NCBI RefSeq assembly: GCF_910592395.1
Contig: NC_088321.1
Coordinates: forward strand, 5,334,001-5,398,000
Origin: Lineus longissimus
Lineage: Eukaryota; Nemertea; Pilidiophora; Heteronemertea; Lineidae
DNA: 64,000 nt
Direction of reading: 5' to 3'
Shown here: positions 1 through 11,959 of the stretch, in pieces
How the letters are laid out: each line of letters opens with the position of its first letter
Numbering within the stretch: the first letter of the stretch is position 1
Made by a program: the position numbers and the translations under genes
The notes under the pieces: generated by a model
Seen by the model: the letters and a program-made list of their open reading frames with translations, nothing else
The model's database searches: none
Told to the model about the DNA's origin: nothing

Positions 1-445
1 TTAAAATATCATGGTGTTGTAAAAAAGTTATGAGAGTAAATATGTTTTCACTCGATGTCGATGATTTACATTCTTACCAATTACAGTCTAATTAATGACT
101 TTAAGCCAAACTCAAAACATATTGTGACATTTGGTTCAGAACAGTACAAATCTTTGTTCTCAAAACGTTTTTGTCGTGCCATCGTTTCAACTCCTAACAA
201 AGTTATCTTAAAAGTTTTGTAACACATTTTATTATAGGTGTATAGAGTCACCTTAAGAATGGTAGTAGCTTGATAATTCATGACACTTTGAAAACATATT
301 TTGATAAAACACGCCAGGTTCACCACTGCCTTGAAATGAGTTAATCCCATACTATTGCATGTCGGTCGTGTCAGTTCGGGAAATGCGGCACTGCTAAAGT
401 GGCCGTATATTGGCGACTGATCTAATTCCACAATTTGGATCTTAC

Positions 446-586
446 CCCAGTCAAATATTCCATTCCAATGTACCACTTGCCAGTAGCCTCATCATTATGC
501 TCGAAGTAATATTGTACGATATGTTGATGCTTGTATTGACTGATCTCGCACATTATCTTCACCTCATTCAAAAGGGCTTCACCTTC
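446..586 (-). CDS. Kinase exon: helix C to hinge
   Basis: Exon of 141 nt, phase 0 to 0. The acceptor reads TTTTGCAG before GAAGGTGAAG and the donor is GGG|GTAAGA. It encodes 47 residues starting EGEALLNEVKIM and ending GMEYLTG. It contains the helix-C glutamate, the beta-4 motif HIVQYY and the hinge. It follows directly in frame on the exon at 7322-7479, skipping a 6.7-kb intron. No next exon is evident in positions 1-445. Confidence 0.75.
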
Positions 587-1126
587 CTGCAAAATAATTG
601 TTTTACCATCAATAAAAAACATCAATATCTGTGGCTGAAACATACGACCACGGTCGCATACGGCACATATCTCTTGTTTGCAGTGGCAGTGGTCTGACCC
701 AGTGCCAGTGCCTGAGTGCCAAGAATCATCCCAAATTACCTCTCCGATATGCGATGAGTATGAAACAAATACAAATTTCCCAATATCCCTTTCAGCCTCC
801 TCAAGGACTCAAGATAGCGATAGTTGCGCTCCTAGGTTCCTAGGTTACTACATTATGCAAATGAGTATATCTCCCCCGAAAACCAAGACTTGCGGTTAGG
901 GAGAACGTGTCAACCGGCTTCTGATTGGTAAAGCAGGATGACGTCAAAGTAAACATAGTGCACATGCGCGTCATCCAGATGAGGTCACATGGCCGTACTC
1001 GCGTTATTTTTAGCAATGCCATGTGTGTTTGTTTACATTTTGAAATGAAGTCGGTTTTATGGTATTTCTTTCATTAGCTCACCTCTTAGCAGAGGTGAGC
1101 TTATCCCATACCGTGGCGTCCGTCGT

Positions 1127-1191
<65 letters not shown>

Positions 1192-4100
1192 CGTCGTCCG
1201 TTAGCAGGGCACGTTTCGTAACTGTTAGAGCTATTGAGTTGAAACTTGGTACACATGTACCCTTATGTAATGACACCTTGGAGACCAAGTTTCGGTCCGA
1301 TTCGTTTCATGGTTTGGCCACCAGGGGGCCAAACGTTAAAAGTGAAAATATGCAATATCTCCCTTAATAGTAGTCGGGAAATTTTGAAAAAAATATGGTA
1401 GGTACTTCTAGCAAAGGTGCATCATATATCCTCCGGGTTTTTGATTTGCCCTCCTTTTCAAGGTCACAGAGGTCAAATAGTGTAAATTGGCCGTTAGGAT
1501 GTAACGATGGCACGTTTCTAAACTGCAATGACTATTGATCCCAAATTTGGTACACATTTACCCCTTAGTCAGGTAATCTCAGGGACCGAAGTTTGGTCCA
1601 ATATGATTCACCACTTGACCACCAGGGGGCAAAATCCAAAAACCTTAAAAATTTGATTATTCCTTAACTTCTTGCCCGATTGCCACCAATTTGATATCAT
1701 GGGTACATCTAACCGCCATACAATATATGTCACACAGGTTTTTAATTTGACCTTCTTGTCAAGGTCACAGAGGTCAAATGGCGTAAATTGGCCGTCAGGC
1801 CGTAACTATGGCACGTTTCTTAACTGCAATGACTATTGATCACAAATTAAGTACACATGTACCCCTTGGTCAGGTGTTCTCAGGTACCAAAGTTTGGTGC
1901 GATCTGATTTGCCGTTTGGCCTCCAGGGAGGGGGCCAAATCCTAAATTCTTCAAAATGCCATTATTCCTAGTATTACTTGCCTGATTGGCACCAATTTTA
2001 TATCATAGGTACATCTAATTCTAACAACCATTCAATGTGTCACCCGGGTCGTCTTTGATTTGACCTACTTTTCAAGGTCACAGAGGTCGAATGTACTGTA
2101 AATTGGCCATTTTGGGGAAATTGTAATTGCTTGGACCTACATCAAACCTAACACTACATGACACAATACCATGCTCTTTATCCATCTTTCCTCCACATGA
2201 GGTGAGCACAATGGCCCTGGCCATTTCATTTTTTCGAAGGCCTTGCGTTTATCTCACCACCATCTCTAGGCTGAACTTTGACCCTAATCAGCATATGATA
2301 ATGAAGGCAATCTACATTGAACTTCATTAACATAAAGCAGATCTCTAAAGACATATTTTAAGAATTGAACCAATGGACGAACACTACACCACCAAGACAT
2401 TGCACTACTTCACCATTTAAAACAACAGGCTGTAGGAATCGAACCTACCAAAGCACTACACCACCATCTAAAAAGACTGCACTCCCTTCGTGCCCCTGAT
2501 GTAGTCATCCTCAGAGTTTGCTATAACGATGATAACAACGACTTGGTCATGGAAAGTATTGAGGTGCCTATGCCTGCGCCTCAATTCCAATTTTTATGAA
2601 AACCCGTTTCTTTTTCTTTTCTGTGTTTCATTCCTGCGTTTCTGTTTCATTTCTGTGTTTCTTGTTTTACAACTACGGAATCAAATCGTCCACCCCTCCT
2701 TGTCTTACAAGCTAATGGTTGGGACTAGAGCCTTTGAAGCAAAATGCTTATTGACTTGGCAGATTATGCATGAATCTGTATCAGCAGGAAGCACACATTG
2801 TTCTGGAGTAACTTTAATTACTGTTGGTCTACTCCAAGTGAGGTATACCTGTAAATACCCCACGTATGTAGATTCATGATGTATAGTTTACGACCTACCG
2901 AGCTGAGATTAATTCTGTATAGCACTTGTTCAAGGTAACATAACATGATGGAATAATTTAAAATAACTTCCTGGTTGTGAAAAAAGGCTGTGTATCTCAG
3001 GAACTTATCACTTCAGGGGGCTAAGTGCTCTGATGACAAGCAAAGTAGGAGTTGCTGAAAAAATCTCCCTTACAGAGATTACTGATCATGAACTTATCAC
3101 TTGACAACAATAGCCACTGAAAAATGCATTTCCATGACCTATCTGGTGAGAAAAATTATATGAAATGCCTGTCATTTCAGGGTATAGGTATTTTACAATG
3201 CGCTAATAGGCCACGTACTTGTTATCAAGTTTTAAGCCATTTTCCCTTTAAAACTGTACTTTATTCATGCTCAAAACTTTTTCCGAGACGAAATCCAGGA
3301 GGAACGCTTTCAAAGCCAAATAGACCTATCGAAGCCTGTCTAATCCTTACACCGTTCCATCAGCAGGCTGTGCTAACAGCTCTCCCTCAGCAGGCTTTGC
3401 GGTAATGAGGCACCTCCTTACTTGGCCTGAAATATGATCTGTCCAACCTTACACCAGAGTCTTTCAAATAAAGGGTCGGGTCACAGAGTTTCCTTTGAAC
3501 GCAGAGCTCTCTTGGGCAATTATTTGGAAGCCATGATGAAGCCCTCTTTAAATCAGCTACAAACTCAGCTGAGGTGCAAAACAATGATGGATCGACCAAA
3601 TTTCAACGAAAAATAGTTACTCTGCACATGAGGTACACATGTCGGGTTACAAATATACAATATAAATTATATAGAGGAGAACGATTTAAGAATTCAGGCA
3701 GATGGGTTGATTAGCTGCTAATTGCCAAACATAACAATAATCAAACCACAATTACTGCATGCACTCTCTATCTGTTTGCAATTTTGTTATAAAAAAAATC
3801 CAAAATCAGGTTGTAATCAATGGCAACATGTACTGTAAATTGTTTCTTATGAGGTGACTCAAAATTGATGTACACAATGTTTGTACGGTTTAAGCCAAAT
3901 TGCACGTTCAACAATATTGGAACGGTATACCTCACACCACTTTGCGCTTATATGTGCGCCAAAACAAGCTCATCAAGGGGAAAAGGAACGGTTTTCTAAT
4001 CTAAATAAACTAGAAACTGGGCTTTAAAATCACAAAACTATCAAATATCCAATTAAATAACACTTACATTAAATTAGAAAATTTAAATAGACATGAAATG

Positions 4101-7100
4101 GGATTTCTAAACATGTGAACATCTAACAACAAAAAACGCGAAGTTTTGCATTTGTTCATGTTTTTTTTTTTGTTTACCGGGAATGCGAAATTAAACCTGC
4201 TATAAAACTAGTTGTAGTCGGTCAAAATTAATAAGATATGAATATCCCATTAGAAAACAACAAATGGAACCATGTGATACCCTTAGATGGAAGCAAGCAC
4301 TTAATATATTTTAAACCCTGAACGGGGCAAGGCGTTTCAGGTAGTCGCAACCAATTCAGAAAAACAGTAGTAACAACAACACAATAAACCATGGTAGACC
4401 CAATAAAAGTATACATTTTCCAAAAGCTTATAATGTCATCTAAATTTTTTCCCCATTTGATTTTGAGAAAGAAACAAAGTTTACCCACTTAAAAGGGACT
4501 TATTCATCAAAAAGGGCCCAGGGGGGTCTGCCAGCCAAACCACCCCTCACGACCACAAACATTGACCAATACGCACTGTACTCTGATGAACCAAATATAC
4601 CACCTAACAAGGTGCGATTTACGTAAATAGAATGTTTGGAAGAAAATCGCGAGTCCGGGTCTCCTGGTAGTTCGTATTCCGTATTCCATTACCTACAGTT
4701 GGTTATTCAACCCGCCGTTGGCGCGGTGATCGGCAAGTTCTTTATATAAATAATAGTAACAGTGAAAAGGGGTTTCCCCGAAACTAAAAATCGCCGAGCG
4801 GACGGCCGTGATTGGTCATTCTTCACGGCGGGTGATTCAAATAGCATACGGAATTAGCCGTAGGTGCCCTTTTTCAACTTTGTAAAAGGCTACGGCGTAC
4901 TCCGTAGGTGCCCCCATATGGGTTTTAAGCACCGACAACATACTAAACTGCTAACCACAAAAATATGTGATGACGTGGAGTAGAAAAACGCTTTTCGAGA
5001 ATTATTCTCAAACCAGTGCCATCACTTCTCCTCAAAACTGTCGAATAGCAAACTGCGAAACATACCACGTTTCGTATAAATTTTATCTTTGACATTATAA
5101 TAGTCTTTACCGGACATCTATCCCTGGTCCTATAAACGGTCATGCGGAATTTAGCCACTAAGGACATTGATCGCTTTTACAGCAGTAACAGCGCATAAAG
5201 TCCCACGCATAGAATGTCCATTCCTTATATAAATAGTCGCGTAATGTGACATGGTCTTTGATTGTAGGAATAGGTAGGCTAAAAATCGGGACATTTTCCG
5301 TCGGCTCCCATGGCGCAGTGGAACAGTGCCTGGTTCATGGTTGAGAGTCTTGTGGATCGAATACGCCGTGGCGATTTTCTTTTAATTACTGTCATAATAT
5401 AATACAATGGTTAGTATCGGCGCGATTGACTCTCTTTTTTTCTTTATTTCATAAGACAATTTCGTCATCTTAATAACAATTTTTGTTGCGTAAGTAATAT
5501 ATTGAACGCGGGATTCAATGTCAATCGGACTCTCGTAGCCAGGAATAGCTAGTTCATTGGACACTTATCTCTAGTTATGAATGTGTCCGGACTGTGAACG
5601 CAGTTACTAATGTCCAATGGACTGTCCAACCTAGGGATAGGTGTCTCATGAGACATTAGTCATGTTAGTTGCTAGCTGTGGTAGTCTATGGGACAGTAAT
5701 ACCTAGGAATGATGGTCTCTAAGACGTACACTTCACATTATTTCCAATATATCACATTAAAATTGAGGGCCGTCAGGACTATATTATAATTTAAGTTAGG
5801 AGTGTTGACTTCATGGAGTACATTGACAGATCGGATACCGTATATTATCTAGTCTTCCTATTTCCTATTTCCTATTTTTAAGCTAACATTGTTCGTTTCA
5901 GGCTTTTTCTGTTGGGTCCCTCGTATTGAAGAGAAACCTAAGATGATCCGATCGAAAGTGAGGGAAGAAGGTGGAGCCATGGCTCGGACCGTACTTAATT
6001 GAAGAAATAAATGAAAAAAGCGGTACCTACGTTTTTATTTCCAACAGAGGAAAAAAATTCGCAAAAGCAGTCAATGCCAATAATTCAAAACCATATCATC
6101 TGTCAAAGATTAAATCTATGTACAGATTGTATGGATCATATTATTGGGTTTTAAATCCATGTAACTCCATATTAGCAAGTGACTAGGCCAGCCAGTCCTC
6201 CCAGACGGCGTGATTTAAATCATTATCGAAATAAATCACTCAGTCAAATTGAAAATATGTTATTTTGTTCACTTCTTCTTTCTATATCACCCATAGAAAA
6301 AAGGGACTTTAACTCCTAAGGAATCAGTGTCCACATTGGACTTTAGTCCCTGTTCAGTGGACAATAACAACTAGAGGTCAATGTCCGACGGACTTTCATA
6401 CCTAGTACTTGGAGACCCCCATATTTTCACCTCTAGCTGTTAGTATCCGGGGACAATTTCAACTGGGGACATTTTCCACTGGGACACCGGCCTAAACTCG
6501 ACCCGGATCGGTTCTGACAGGGTCAGTTCACCTGGAGAGAAAATCCAATTTAGACGGTGCGGGTTATAGCTGAACCGGTGAAGAAGTTTAAAATGTCCTA
6601 GGATAGAATGCCCGGGAAACAAAGGAGTCTATTATGCGCTTCAATCTCTGAGCTATTTACGGTCAGGGTTCTATAGAACCATATTGCAGAATATAATAAG
6701 GCCGGACACTTTTTCCAGGGGGGTATTTGTTACTGTTACACCGGCTTCGATCCGGATCGGGGCCGGTTTGTTCGTGCCGTGGCCGATGGTGGCGTTGGCC
6801 AGTTTTGAAATGTATTAAATGGCCTTCCATGCTCACGTTCTACTTAGAAAAAAATTGATGTTTTATCGGCCATTGCATCCTCCCTGTCACAGCTTTGACT
6901 GCACGTACAATTTACAGACCAGTTTGGCAAATCTTCGAATCTCAAAATGTACATGTAGCTAGTGTCTATGAACTTCCCTTGCAATATGTTTACTGTAGGC
7001 TACAGTCCCTATTAACTGATGGATATTATGATACACATGGTTGATACACATGGTTACAGTATATTATACACTTATCTTAGATGCATAACACGACTCATCG

Positions 7101-10100
7101 CTATACCATGTACACACAGATTCAAACACACAGAGATTCAAACCGACCTGGTCTGTTCGCATGTACACGACAGCGCGAACCCGCCTTAACCGGCCTAATT
7201 CTCCTGAACCGACCGGCAATACACGGTGCGTGTTGAACCGAAGAGGTTTCGATCAGGATCGAACCCGTACCGTCTAAATTGGGCTATAGTCCCAAAGAGA
7301 GTACCTGATCGCTGAACTAACCTTTGTTCTTAAACTTCCTGGGGCATCTATTTCCTTGATCGCAATTGTTTCACCTGTTTTCATATCTTGGTAAGACCAA
7401 ACTGCGCCGTACGAACCTCTGCCTAGCAAACCGTCTTCTTTCCTTTGAAAATCCGAAAATTTTCGCTCCTTTGTTTTGTCTGTAATAAATATAAAACGAA
7501 ACTAAACCGCTCATTTTGTATGACCAAATAAAACTGAGGGATGTACGAAAGCTATAATGTGGTAATTTCGCAGGCTTCAAGTGTTCGTTTTTTGTGTTAT
7601 TAGAAACCGGTGGTGGTGGTATTGTTGTAACAACCTGCAGTGTGCTGCTGAACTCTCGCGCACGCCTTTGGCCAAGTTCGGGCCCAAGCCGCAGATTGGT
7701 ACGAACACCCAGTAGGCTATATGTCCATGTAACCTCATATGTCCATGTAACCTCAAAATAGAATATTCAAACCTCAACCAGGCACCTTTGCGAATGCATG
7801 TTTTTATAACTCGAAAACGACTTAATTTACTATGATTATGAAGGTAACTGTTCAATACTGTAGTGTAAATAAAGTATATTGTCTTGTCGTTCTTTGAAAA
7901 CCTAGTTCTTTGAAAACACTATTCGGGGTTTAGTTTTGAGTTACATTTATCCTTTCCATTGTGCATGTACAGTGATAAAGTGCATGTTAATGAGCAAATT
8001 TACATTTACGATGAGAAAAAAACAAAACGTCACGTAAAAATCTAAAGTGTCGGGGGGAACAGTTGTTTTCTTGCCATTGCTACTCGATTTAAATGGTATC
8101 CAACGCAAAGGAGGGCTTTATAAAAACCAGCATCTTATCAGAAATGCAAGAACTACCAGACGTTAATATGATTCCGGATGAGCTGAGACAAGAGGAAAAC
8201 ACTTTAATTTGCTGCCATTATGACGTCATAGATTGTTGCCCTAATTGCTAAGCAATTATAGTTACAACGCTTAAGTCACATAACCATGCTATTTCCTGAT
8301 GGAAAATAGTTTATCTTAGCATTGGTTAGTGCAAACCGGTTGACCCCGTACCCTGGTACGTAAATTTATTTGAATTTGAGTATAAAATGTTAGCTCAAAT
8401 GGTTAACTGTTAATCTGTTTTTTGTTTCTTACCACACAGGAATTGGGCTTGTCGCTCCGTGTGAGAAATCCACCCAAAACTAAAGCGTTTAGTAATTAGT
8501 AGCACATATGTACACTCACCGTAGGGACCAAGAATGCTATCTTCAGTGCTGTGTATTTTGTCAGTCAGTTGTTTGAAGTTTGGTGTAAAAGCAAGGAAAA
8601 ATACCAGCGCTGTGTAATCGCCCAACGACATATAACCCAGACTGGAATAAAAATAATATGATTATATTAAGAGAGTTGAGACCATTTCTTATCCGTCCAT
8701 TCTTGGACCAATCCAAGGTCCAATGCAGTGACATCAACCTGCATGCATCTTAATATATATTTACGCCATCCCTGGTTGCGATTCGACCATTTTCGCGTTT
8801 ATAAAACATGCTCGCCTAAAACTTCCAGGTGGAAGCGCAGTGTCATTTCAAACTTAATATACCTATTATAAAAGCACTTATCTTAATATCGAGATTTCGA
8901 CCAACCTTTTAAGGACATCCCATAGGTCAGTGAGTTTCTTTGCATTGAATATCTTGAAATCGGTGGTCGGACGGAAAGCTCTCACGTTCTCGTTCATTTC
9001 ACGCCATTCATTTAGTGAGTCTTCATACTGCTGACCCGTAACGAGCGCCTTCAGGTACATATAAAGTTCCCGCTCAAGCTTTTTGGCGTCCTTTTCCCCT
9101 TTATCCTAAACAATATGAAGTTTGTATCATGATCAACAACCTATGAATATAAATATGAACAATTTTTCTGTCCTGACACACAGTAAACCAAAAGTTATTA
9201 CGAATAGAATAAGTGTCCTGCATAAATAACTGGCGATTGGTTGTTTTTTATTTAGAGAAACAGACATATTTGGACTCGACATCAAAGTTATTGCTGCCAC
9301 ATATAGTGGACAAATATGGAACACATTAGCGTTGTTTATACTACGCGTAGCATACCACTAGCTTTGAGACCTGTAATTTTAATTAAAACGTTTATTCTAC
9401 ATCCCAATACCATCACTTATAAGACAATTACTGTAGCATACAGGGAGCCTCATAACCCAGTGATTAACACTGCTTGCTACCAAGCAAAGGGGCCCGAGTT
9501 TGATCCCGGGAAAAAGCAAGGATTGCATTCCTGGATGAACCGGAGTGGTTTACAAGGAACCAAAATTTTGGCGTTTCACAGTCCTACAGTAGTTGAGACT
9601 TGAAAATCGAGGTTTTTTGTATCTGGTGCCTATTCCAGGGCAGGTTAAAGACCCCACCAAATAAGGAACACGGGTAGCTTGCGTGGACTCAACCTCTCGC
9701 CGAAGTTGGATTCACTTGGCCAATAAACCCAGTTGGCGCATAACCGTAGTGGCACGGATAAACGCTCATCCCGCCTTTGAGGAAGAATACTCCTTGGAGA
9801 AAATCACCTCCAAGTGCAGAGCAAACGCTTATTGAAAATGAAGAAGAAGCGTAGCATACTATCGAAGCGAAAAAATGCGATAATAAAACGATAAATCTAT
9901 TGGAGAAATGAGAATAATGTCTATGATTTTAGGTTTCTGTTCCCAATTGTAGACTGCCTAGACTTACTCACGTACCAAATCCTCACTTAACTCATTCTTT
10001 GCACCTCTAAGCTTCTTCGTGGTAAGGGACAGTGCTTCTAACTTTTTTGAAAGTTTATCTCTGTTGTTGCGGTTTTTTTCTAATTCATCATCTACTGAAG

Positions 10101-10571
10101 TTTGTTCCGTGCTTTTGTCATCTTTCCTTGCTTGAAGAGTAGCAAAATGGTCTTCTTCTTCCTGAAGCTCCTTTTCAATACCGCTTTTATTCGACTCATC
10201 CTTGTCAAGTTGTTTCTCGAGATCTTTTATCTTCCCTTTGTTTTCTCTTATATTTGCCAATCGAACTGAAACAAAAATTTTTCTTTTAATAATACAAAAT
10301 ATGTACATGTATAAGCATGTTTGTGGTAGTTTTAGTGACAATACTAATATATTCTTGTGATTGCGTCTTTGATCGAACTCAACATCATGTTAAGTGGCTT
10401 TTAGATACTTTCCGTGGTAAAAAGAAAATTTCTTCAGAAATCCCGTGTTTCATCCATTCACCATGGTAATATCAAGAAAATATAAAAGAGGCATGTTTTA
10501 ATTAGAAATTGAGTTCATTATCTTAGTTCACCTTCCTGCAATCTTTCCCTTCGAACATCCTCAGCTGTACG
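446..10571 (-). CDS. Coiled-coil protein kinase gene (partial, 6 exons)
   Basis: Six exons on the minus strand join in one reading frame: 10571-10532, 10265-9976, 9105-8906, 8641-8520, 7479-7322 and 586-446 (951 nt, 317 codons, no stop). Every intron starts GT and ends AG, and all intron phases agree (1,0,2,1,0). The first ~110 residues are a charged coiled coil rich in K, E, D and L. The next ~100 residues look helical and I do not recognise them; they include LGDYTALVFF. The last ~100 residues are a kinase N-lobe: loop GRGSYGAV, AIKEID lysine, helix-C glutamate in LLNEVKIM, then HIVQYY and the hinge IGMEYLTG. The loop and the HxxIVQYY stretch resemble STE/MAP3K-like serine/threonine kinases, but the subfamily is a guess. 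The gene is open at both ends: upstream exons (beyond 10571) and the C-lobe (left of 446) are not identified. The exon model is an inference from splice consensus and phase. Confidence 0.72.
1076..2230 (+). mobile_element. Hairpin-ended interspersed repeat, copy A (HINE-like?)
   Basis: The left end is a perfect palindrome, AGCTCACCTC-TTAGCA-GAGGTGAGCT. It is followed by CCGTGGCGTCCGTCGTC, a (CGT)n tract, and about 1 kb of diverged internal tandem units that share phrases such as GGTCACAGAGGTC, CACCAGGGGGC and GGCACGTTTC. The right end has AGGTGAGC, an inverted match to the left end, and then a second palindrome, AATGGCCCTGGCCATT, ending TTCATT. Copy B (22850-24041) matches almost base for base. 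There is no obvious target duplication; the left flank ends in TT. No protein is encoded. The layout (subterminal inverted repeats, microsatellite, 3' hairpin) recalls Helentron-associated HINE/DINE elements; that classification is inference. It lies inside the large intron of the kinase gene. Confidence 0.75.
1128..1190 (+). repeat. (CGT)21 microsatellite
   Basis: A pure CGT run inside copy A, of about 21 units, compared with about 33 in copy B. The arginine-only and other homopolymer reading frames across it are artefacts. Confidence 0.9.
2231..5299. other. Intronic/non-coding stretch, no gene recognised
   Basis: AT-rich DNA inside the long kinase intron. I see no coding exon with splice support. 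At 2431-2470 the minus strand holds GGTTCGATTCC, a tRNA B-box-like word, beside GGTGGTGTAGTGC, probably a SINE remnant. Near 4700-4850 there is a GC-rich patch (CCGCCGTTGGCG, GCCGAGCGGACGGCCG) of unknown meaning. Confidence 0.5.
5306..5372 (+). repeat. tRNA-like (SINE head?) fragment
   Basis: ATGGCGCAGTGGAACAGTG resembles a pol III A box (TGGCGCAGTGG). About 35 nt later GTGGATCGAATAC resembles a B box. The acceptor stem does not pair, so this is not a functional tRNA. It may be the head of a decayed tRNA-derived SINE. Confidence 0.35.
5914..6186 (+). pseudogene. Retroelement integrase C-terminal remnant (gypsy-like)
   Basis: One frame reads GSLVLKRNLR, a stop, SDRK, a stop, then EPWLGPYLIEEI, ISNRGKKF and NNSKPYHLS. 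WxGPYxI followed by a strand-forming segment and a final KPY is the SH3-like C-terminal tail of Ty3/gypsy-type (or Ginger-type) integrases, where the DNA-binding end of integrase meets the target site. Two in-frame stops (near 5944 and 5959) and the absence of the catalytic core show it is a dead fragment. It lies within the kinase intron. The match is made by eye; the superfamily could be Ginger rather than gypsy. Confidence 0.55.
6568..6747 (+). mobile_element. Small MITE with ACCGGCT-type inverted ends, copy 1
   Basis: A segment of about 180 bp beginning AGCTGAACCGGTGAAGAAG and ending TACTGTTACACCGGCT. It is an inverted relative of 28121-28297: both share AAGTTTAAAATGTCCTAGGAT, TCTATTATGCGCT and GGTTCTATAGA. 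The ends are roughly inverted copies of AGCCGGTGTA. It has no coding capacity. The target duplication was not identified. Confidence 0.6.
7322..7479 (-). CDS. Kinase exon: glycine-rich loop and ATP-lysine
   Basis: A 158-nt exon, phase 1 to 0, with acceptor TTTATTACAG before ACAAAAC and donor AAAG|GTTAGT. Residues include DGLLGRGSYGAVWSYQDM and TGETIAIKEID: the GxGxxGxV nucleotide-binding loop, then the beta-3 AIK lysine. The previous exon (8520-8641) ends in phase 1 and joins it in frame, which links the coiled-coil part to the kinase part. Confidence 0.75.
8520..8641 (-). CDS. Exon with LGDYTALVFF segment
   Basis: A 122-nt exon, phase 2 to 1, with acceptor TTTTTATTCCAG and donor TACG|GTGAGT. 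It encodes LGYMSLGDYTALVFFLAF, then TPNFKQLTDKIHSTED and SILGPYG. It looks like a compact helical segment. I do not recognise the domain. Confidence 0.65.
8906..9105 (-). CDS. Exon: end of coiled coil and helical segment
   Basis: A 200-nt exon, phase 0 to 2. The acceptor is CATATTGTTTAG before GATAAAGGGG. The donor is AAAG|GTTGGT, the weakest splice site in the model. It encodes DKGEKDAKKLERELYMYLK, then a segment with NEWREMNENVRAFRP and LTDLWDVLK. The function is unknown; it belongs to the kinase gene by phase continuity. Confidence 0.6.
9443..9850 (+). mobile_element. tRNA-derived SINE
   Basis: The head carries an A-box-like AACCCAGTGATTAACAC and, after about 35 nt, a B-box-like GAGTTTGATCCC. 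A body of roughly 330 bp follows, ending in a short GAAAATGAAGAAGAAG tail. It sits in an intron of the kinase gene between the exons at 8906-9105 and 9976-10265. No target duplication was confirmed. The head is degenerate, so it cannot fold as a working tRNA. Confidence 0.6.
9976..10265 (-). CDS. Coiled-coil exon
   Basis: A 290-nt exon, phase 1 to 0, with acceptor TTTTTGTTTCAG. The donor TTG|GTACGT keeps the frame into the next exon; the alternative GTGAGT four bases downstream would give a stop at the junction. Residues such as KIKDLEKQLDKDE, GIEKELQEEED and RDKLSKKLEAL show heptad spacing of leucines with charged flanks, typical of a long parallel coiled coil, likely for oligomerisation. 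Confidence 0.68.
10532..10571 (-). CDS. 40-nt micro-exon upstream of coiled coil
   Basis: Bounded by TTTCTGCTTCCAG and GGAAG|GTGAAC. It encodes RTAEDVRRERLQE plus one base, which joins in frame to the exon at 9976-10265. It is charged and helical, consistent with the start of the coiled coil. Further upstream exons were not identified. Confidence 0.55.
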
Positions 10572-10599
10572 CTGGAAGCAGAAATTTACAACAGACTCA

Positions 10600-11959
10600 A
10601 ATTTCAGTAGAACCATAAAGGCCTAATTAGCAAGGTATGTGAATTTTGTAGCGACTTAATTGTTAGAATGAGTAAGCTAATGAATATCACGTGCAATCTA
10701 TTAACCATTCTGATCACATACAGTATAGAATCGAGTTTGAACGACTGGTTCATTATTTCCATAGCACACTCACAATCGTAAAGGGAGTGAATAAAACATA
10801 ACAAGTATTATGAGGAATGGCTGAATGGCTTGACATGGTGGCACAGCGCCTTAGGCTGGCATGAATTGGATTAGACGAGATGGTACGGTCAGTTTCACCC
10901 TAGGACTTCTAACCGACTATTGAGTACGGGGTTGCGATTGGAGTAATGCTGCACTGAATAACCGCCCCGGCTGGTTTACTTGTTGTTATGCGGGAGGATC
11001 TCTGAATATCAGAAACCAGTTGTTTTAATCTCATTTCTACTGTATATCCTACGTGCACTGTTAAAACAGTCATTAACATCTCTTGAATATTGACCTTTTA
11101 TCAGTCATTTCCGATAATTTCGATGAACAAATACTTATAACGGCCATTATATGTCATTTTCATCATTACTGTTATTCATTTATCGATGACGAATATCAAG
11201 TGATTATTGAGTTATCAGCGATGTCTTTTTTAATTTTTCGCTGGCATGTTCAGTTTCTGGCTTCTGCGAAACGTCAGAAACATTTGTGCATCATGAGTGT
11301 ACGAACATGATGAATTTAAAGTCAATAGCAAAGCATTAGCTCTTTATCTATAGATACATCATTCGATCAGTGAACATGTGATTTTCATAAGCCCTCAGCG
11401 CTCTGCAATATTCTAATGTCATCACTGACATTCGTTCATATAACCTAAGTTGTTCCTCCTTTTTAAAACAATGGCCTTGATATCGCCATTCAATAATGAC
11501 ATTAACCGTCTGCAACTTCGCAACAAGTTTTATGAACTTAATATATAAACTCATTGATACGGGTCACTTCTGATCAATCGAATCTTACTTCGCCAATTAC
11601 CAGTTGCGGACGTCCGCTATTTCTGAATGTATCATCTTCGAACCTGATTTTTACAGCCATCCTCAAATCTGAGAATGCGCCAACCGACGGAGGCCAATAC
11701 CACTGTAAACGAACTATATGTATATGTGGATGTCCTGATTTTGCATGAGTGAAAACTTCCAATTGCACATTAATAACTAATTTTCACAGTTTTGTTTTTT
11801 CCATACCATAGACTACAAGAAACTTCAAGACCAATGATATTTGCAATTAAAATCCGAGCCAATTAAGTTGATTGCCTTTCTTAATTTATAGCTTAATTTC
11901 TGAACCGGGTTGATATGAAAACGTTTACTAAAACTTATTGCAGTCGTCCTGGACGCATT
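10600..11959. other. No confident gene; one possible exon
   Basis: Mostly AT-rich DNA. On the plus strand at about 11590-11730 an open frame carries SENAPTDGGQYHC, which faintly resembles the end of an Ig-like domain (DxGxYxC). The other strand is also open there, so no call is made. At about 10812-10990 there is a pol III-box-like phrase (GGTGGCACAGCGCC) that may be another SINE remnant. Confidence 0.4.

Noticed and set aside
1059-1367. 102-codon frame with a long poly-arginine run (and the similar frame at 22869-23177)
   Set aside because: It is the translation of the CGT microsatellite in copies A and B of a non-coding repeat; it is open in several frames on both strands.
7255-7322. tRNA-like sequence on the minus strand with GGGTTCGATCC
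   Set aside because: It starts at the donor of the kinase exon and lies in the intron. The arms do not pair as a tRNA. It is at most a pol III box remnant.
11574-11768. Possible Ig-domain or minus-strand exon
   Set aside because: Both strands are open and each has only weak splice sites. The SENAPTDGGQYHC resemblance is too short to call.
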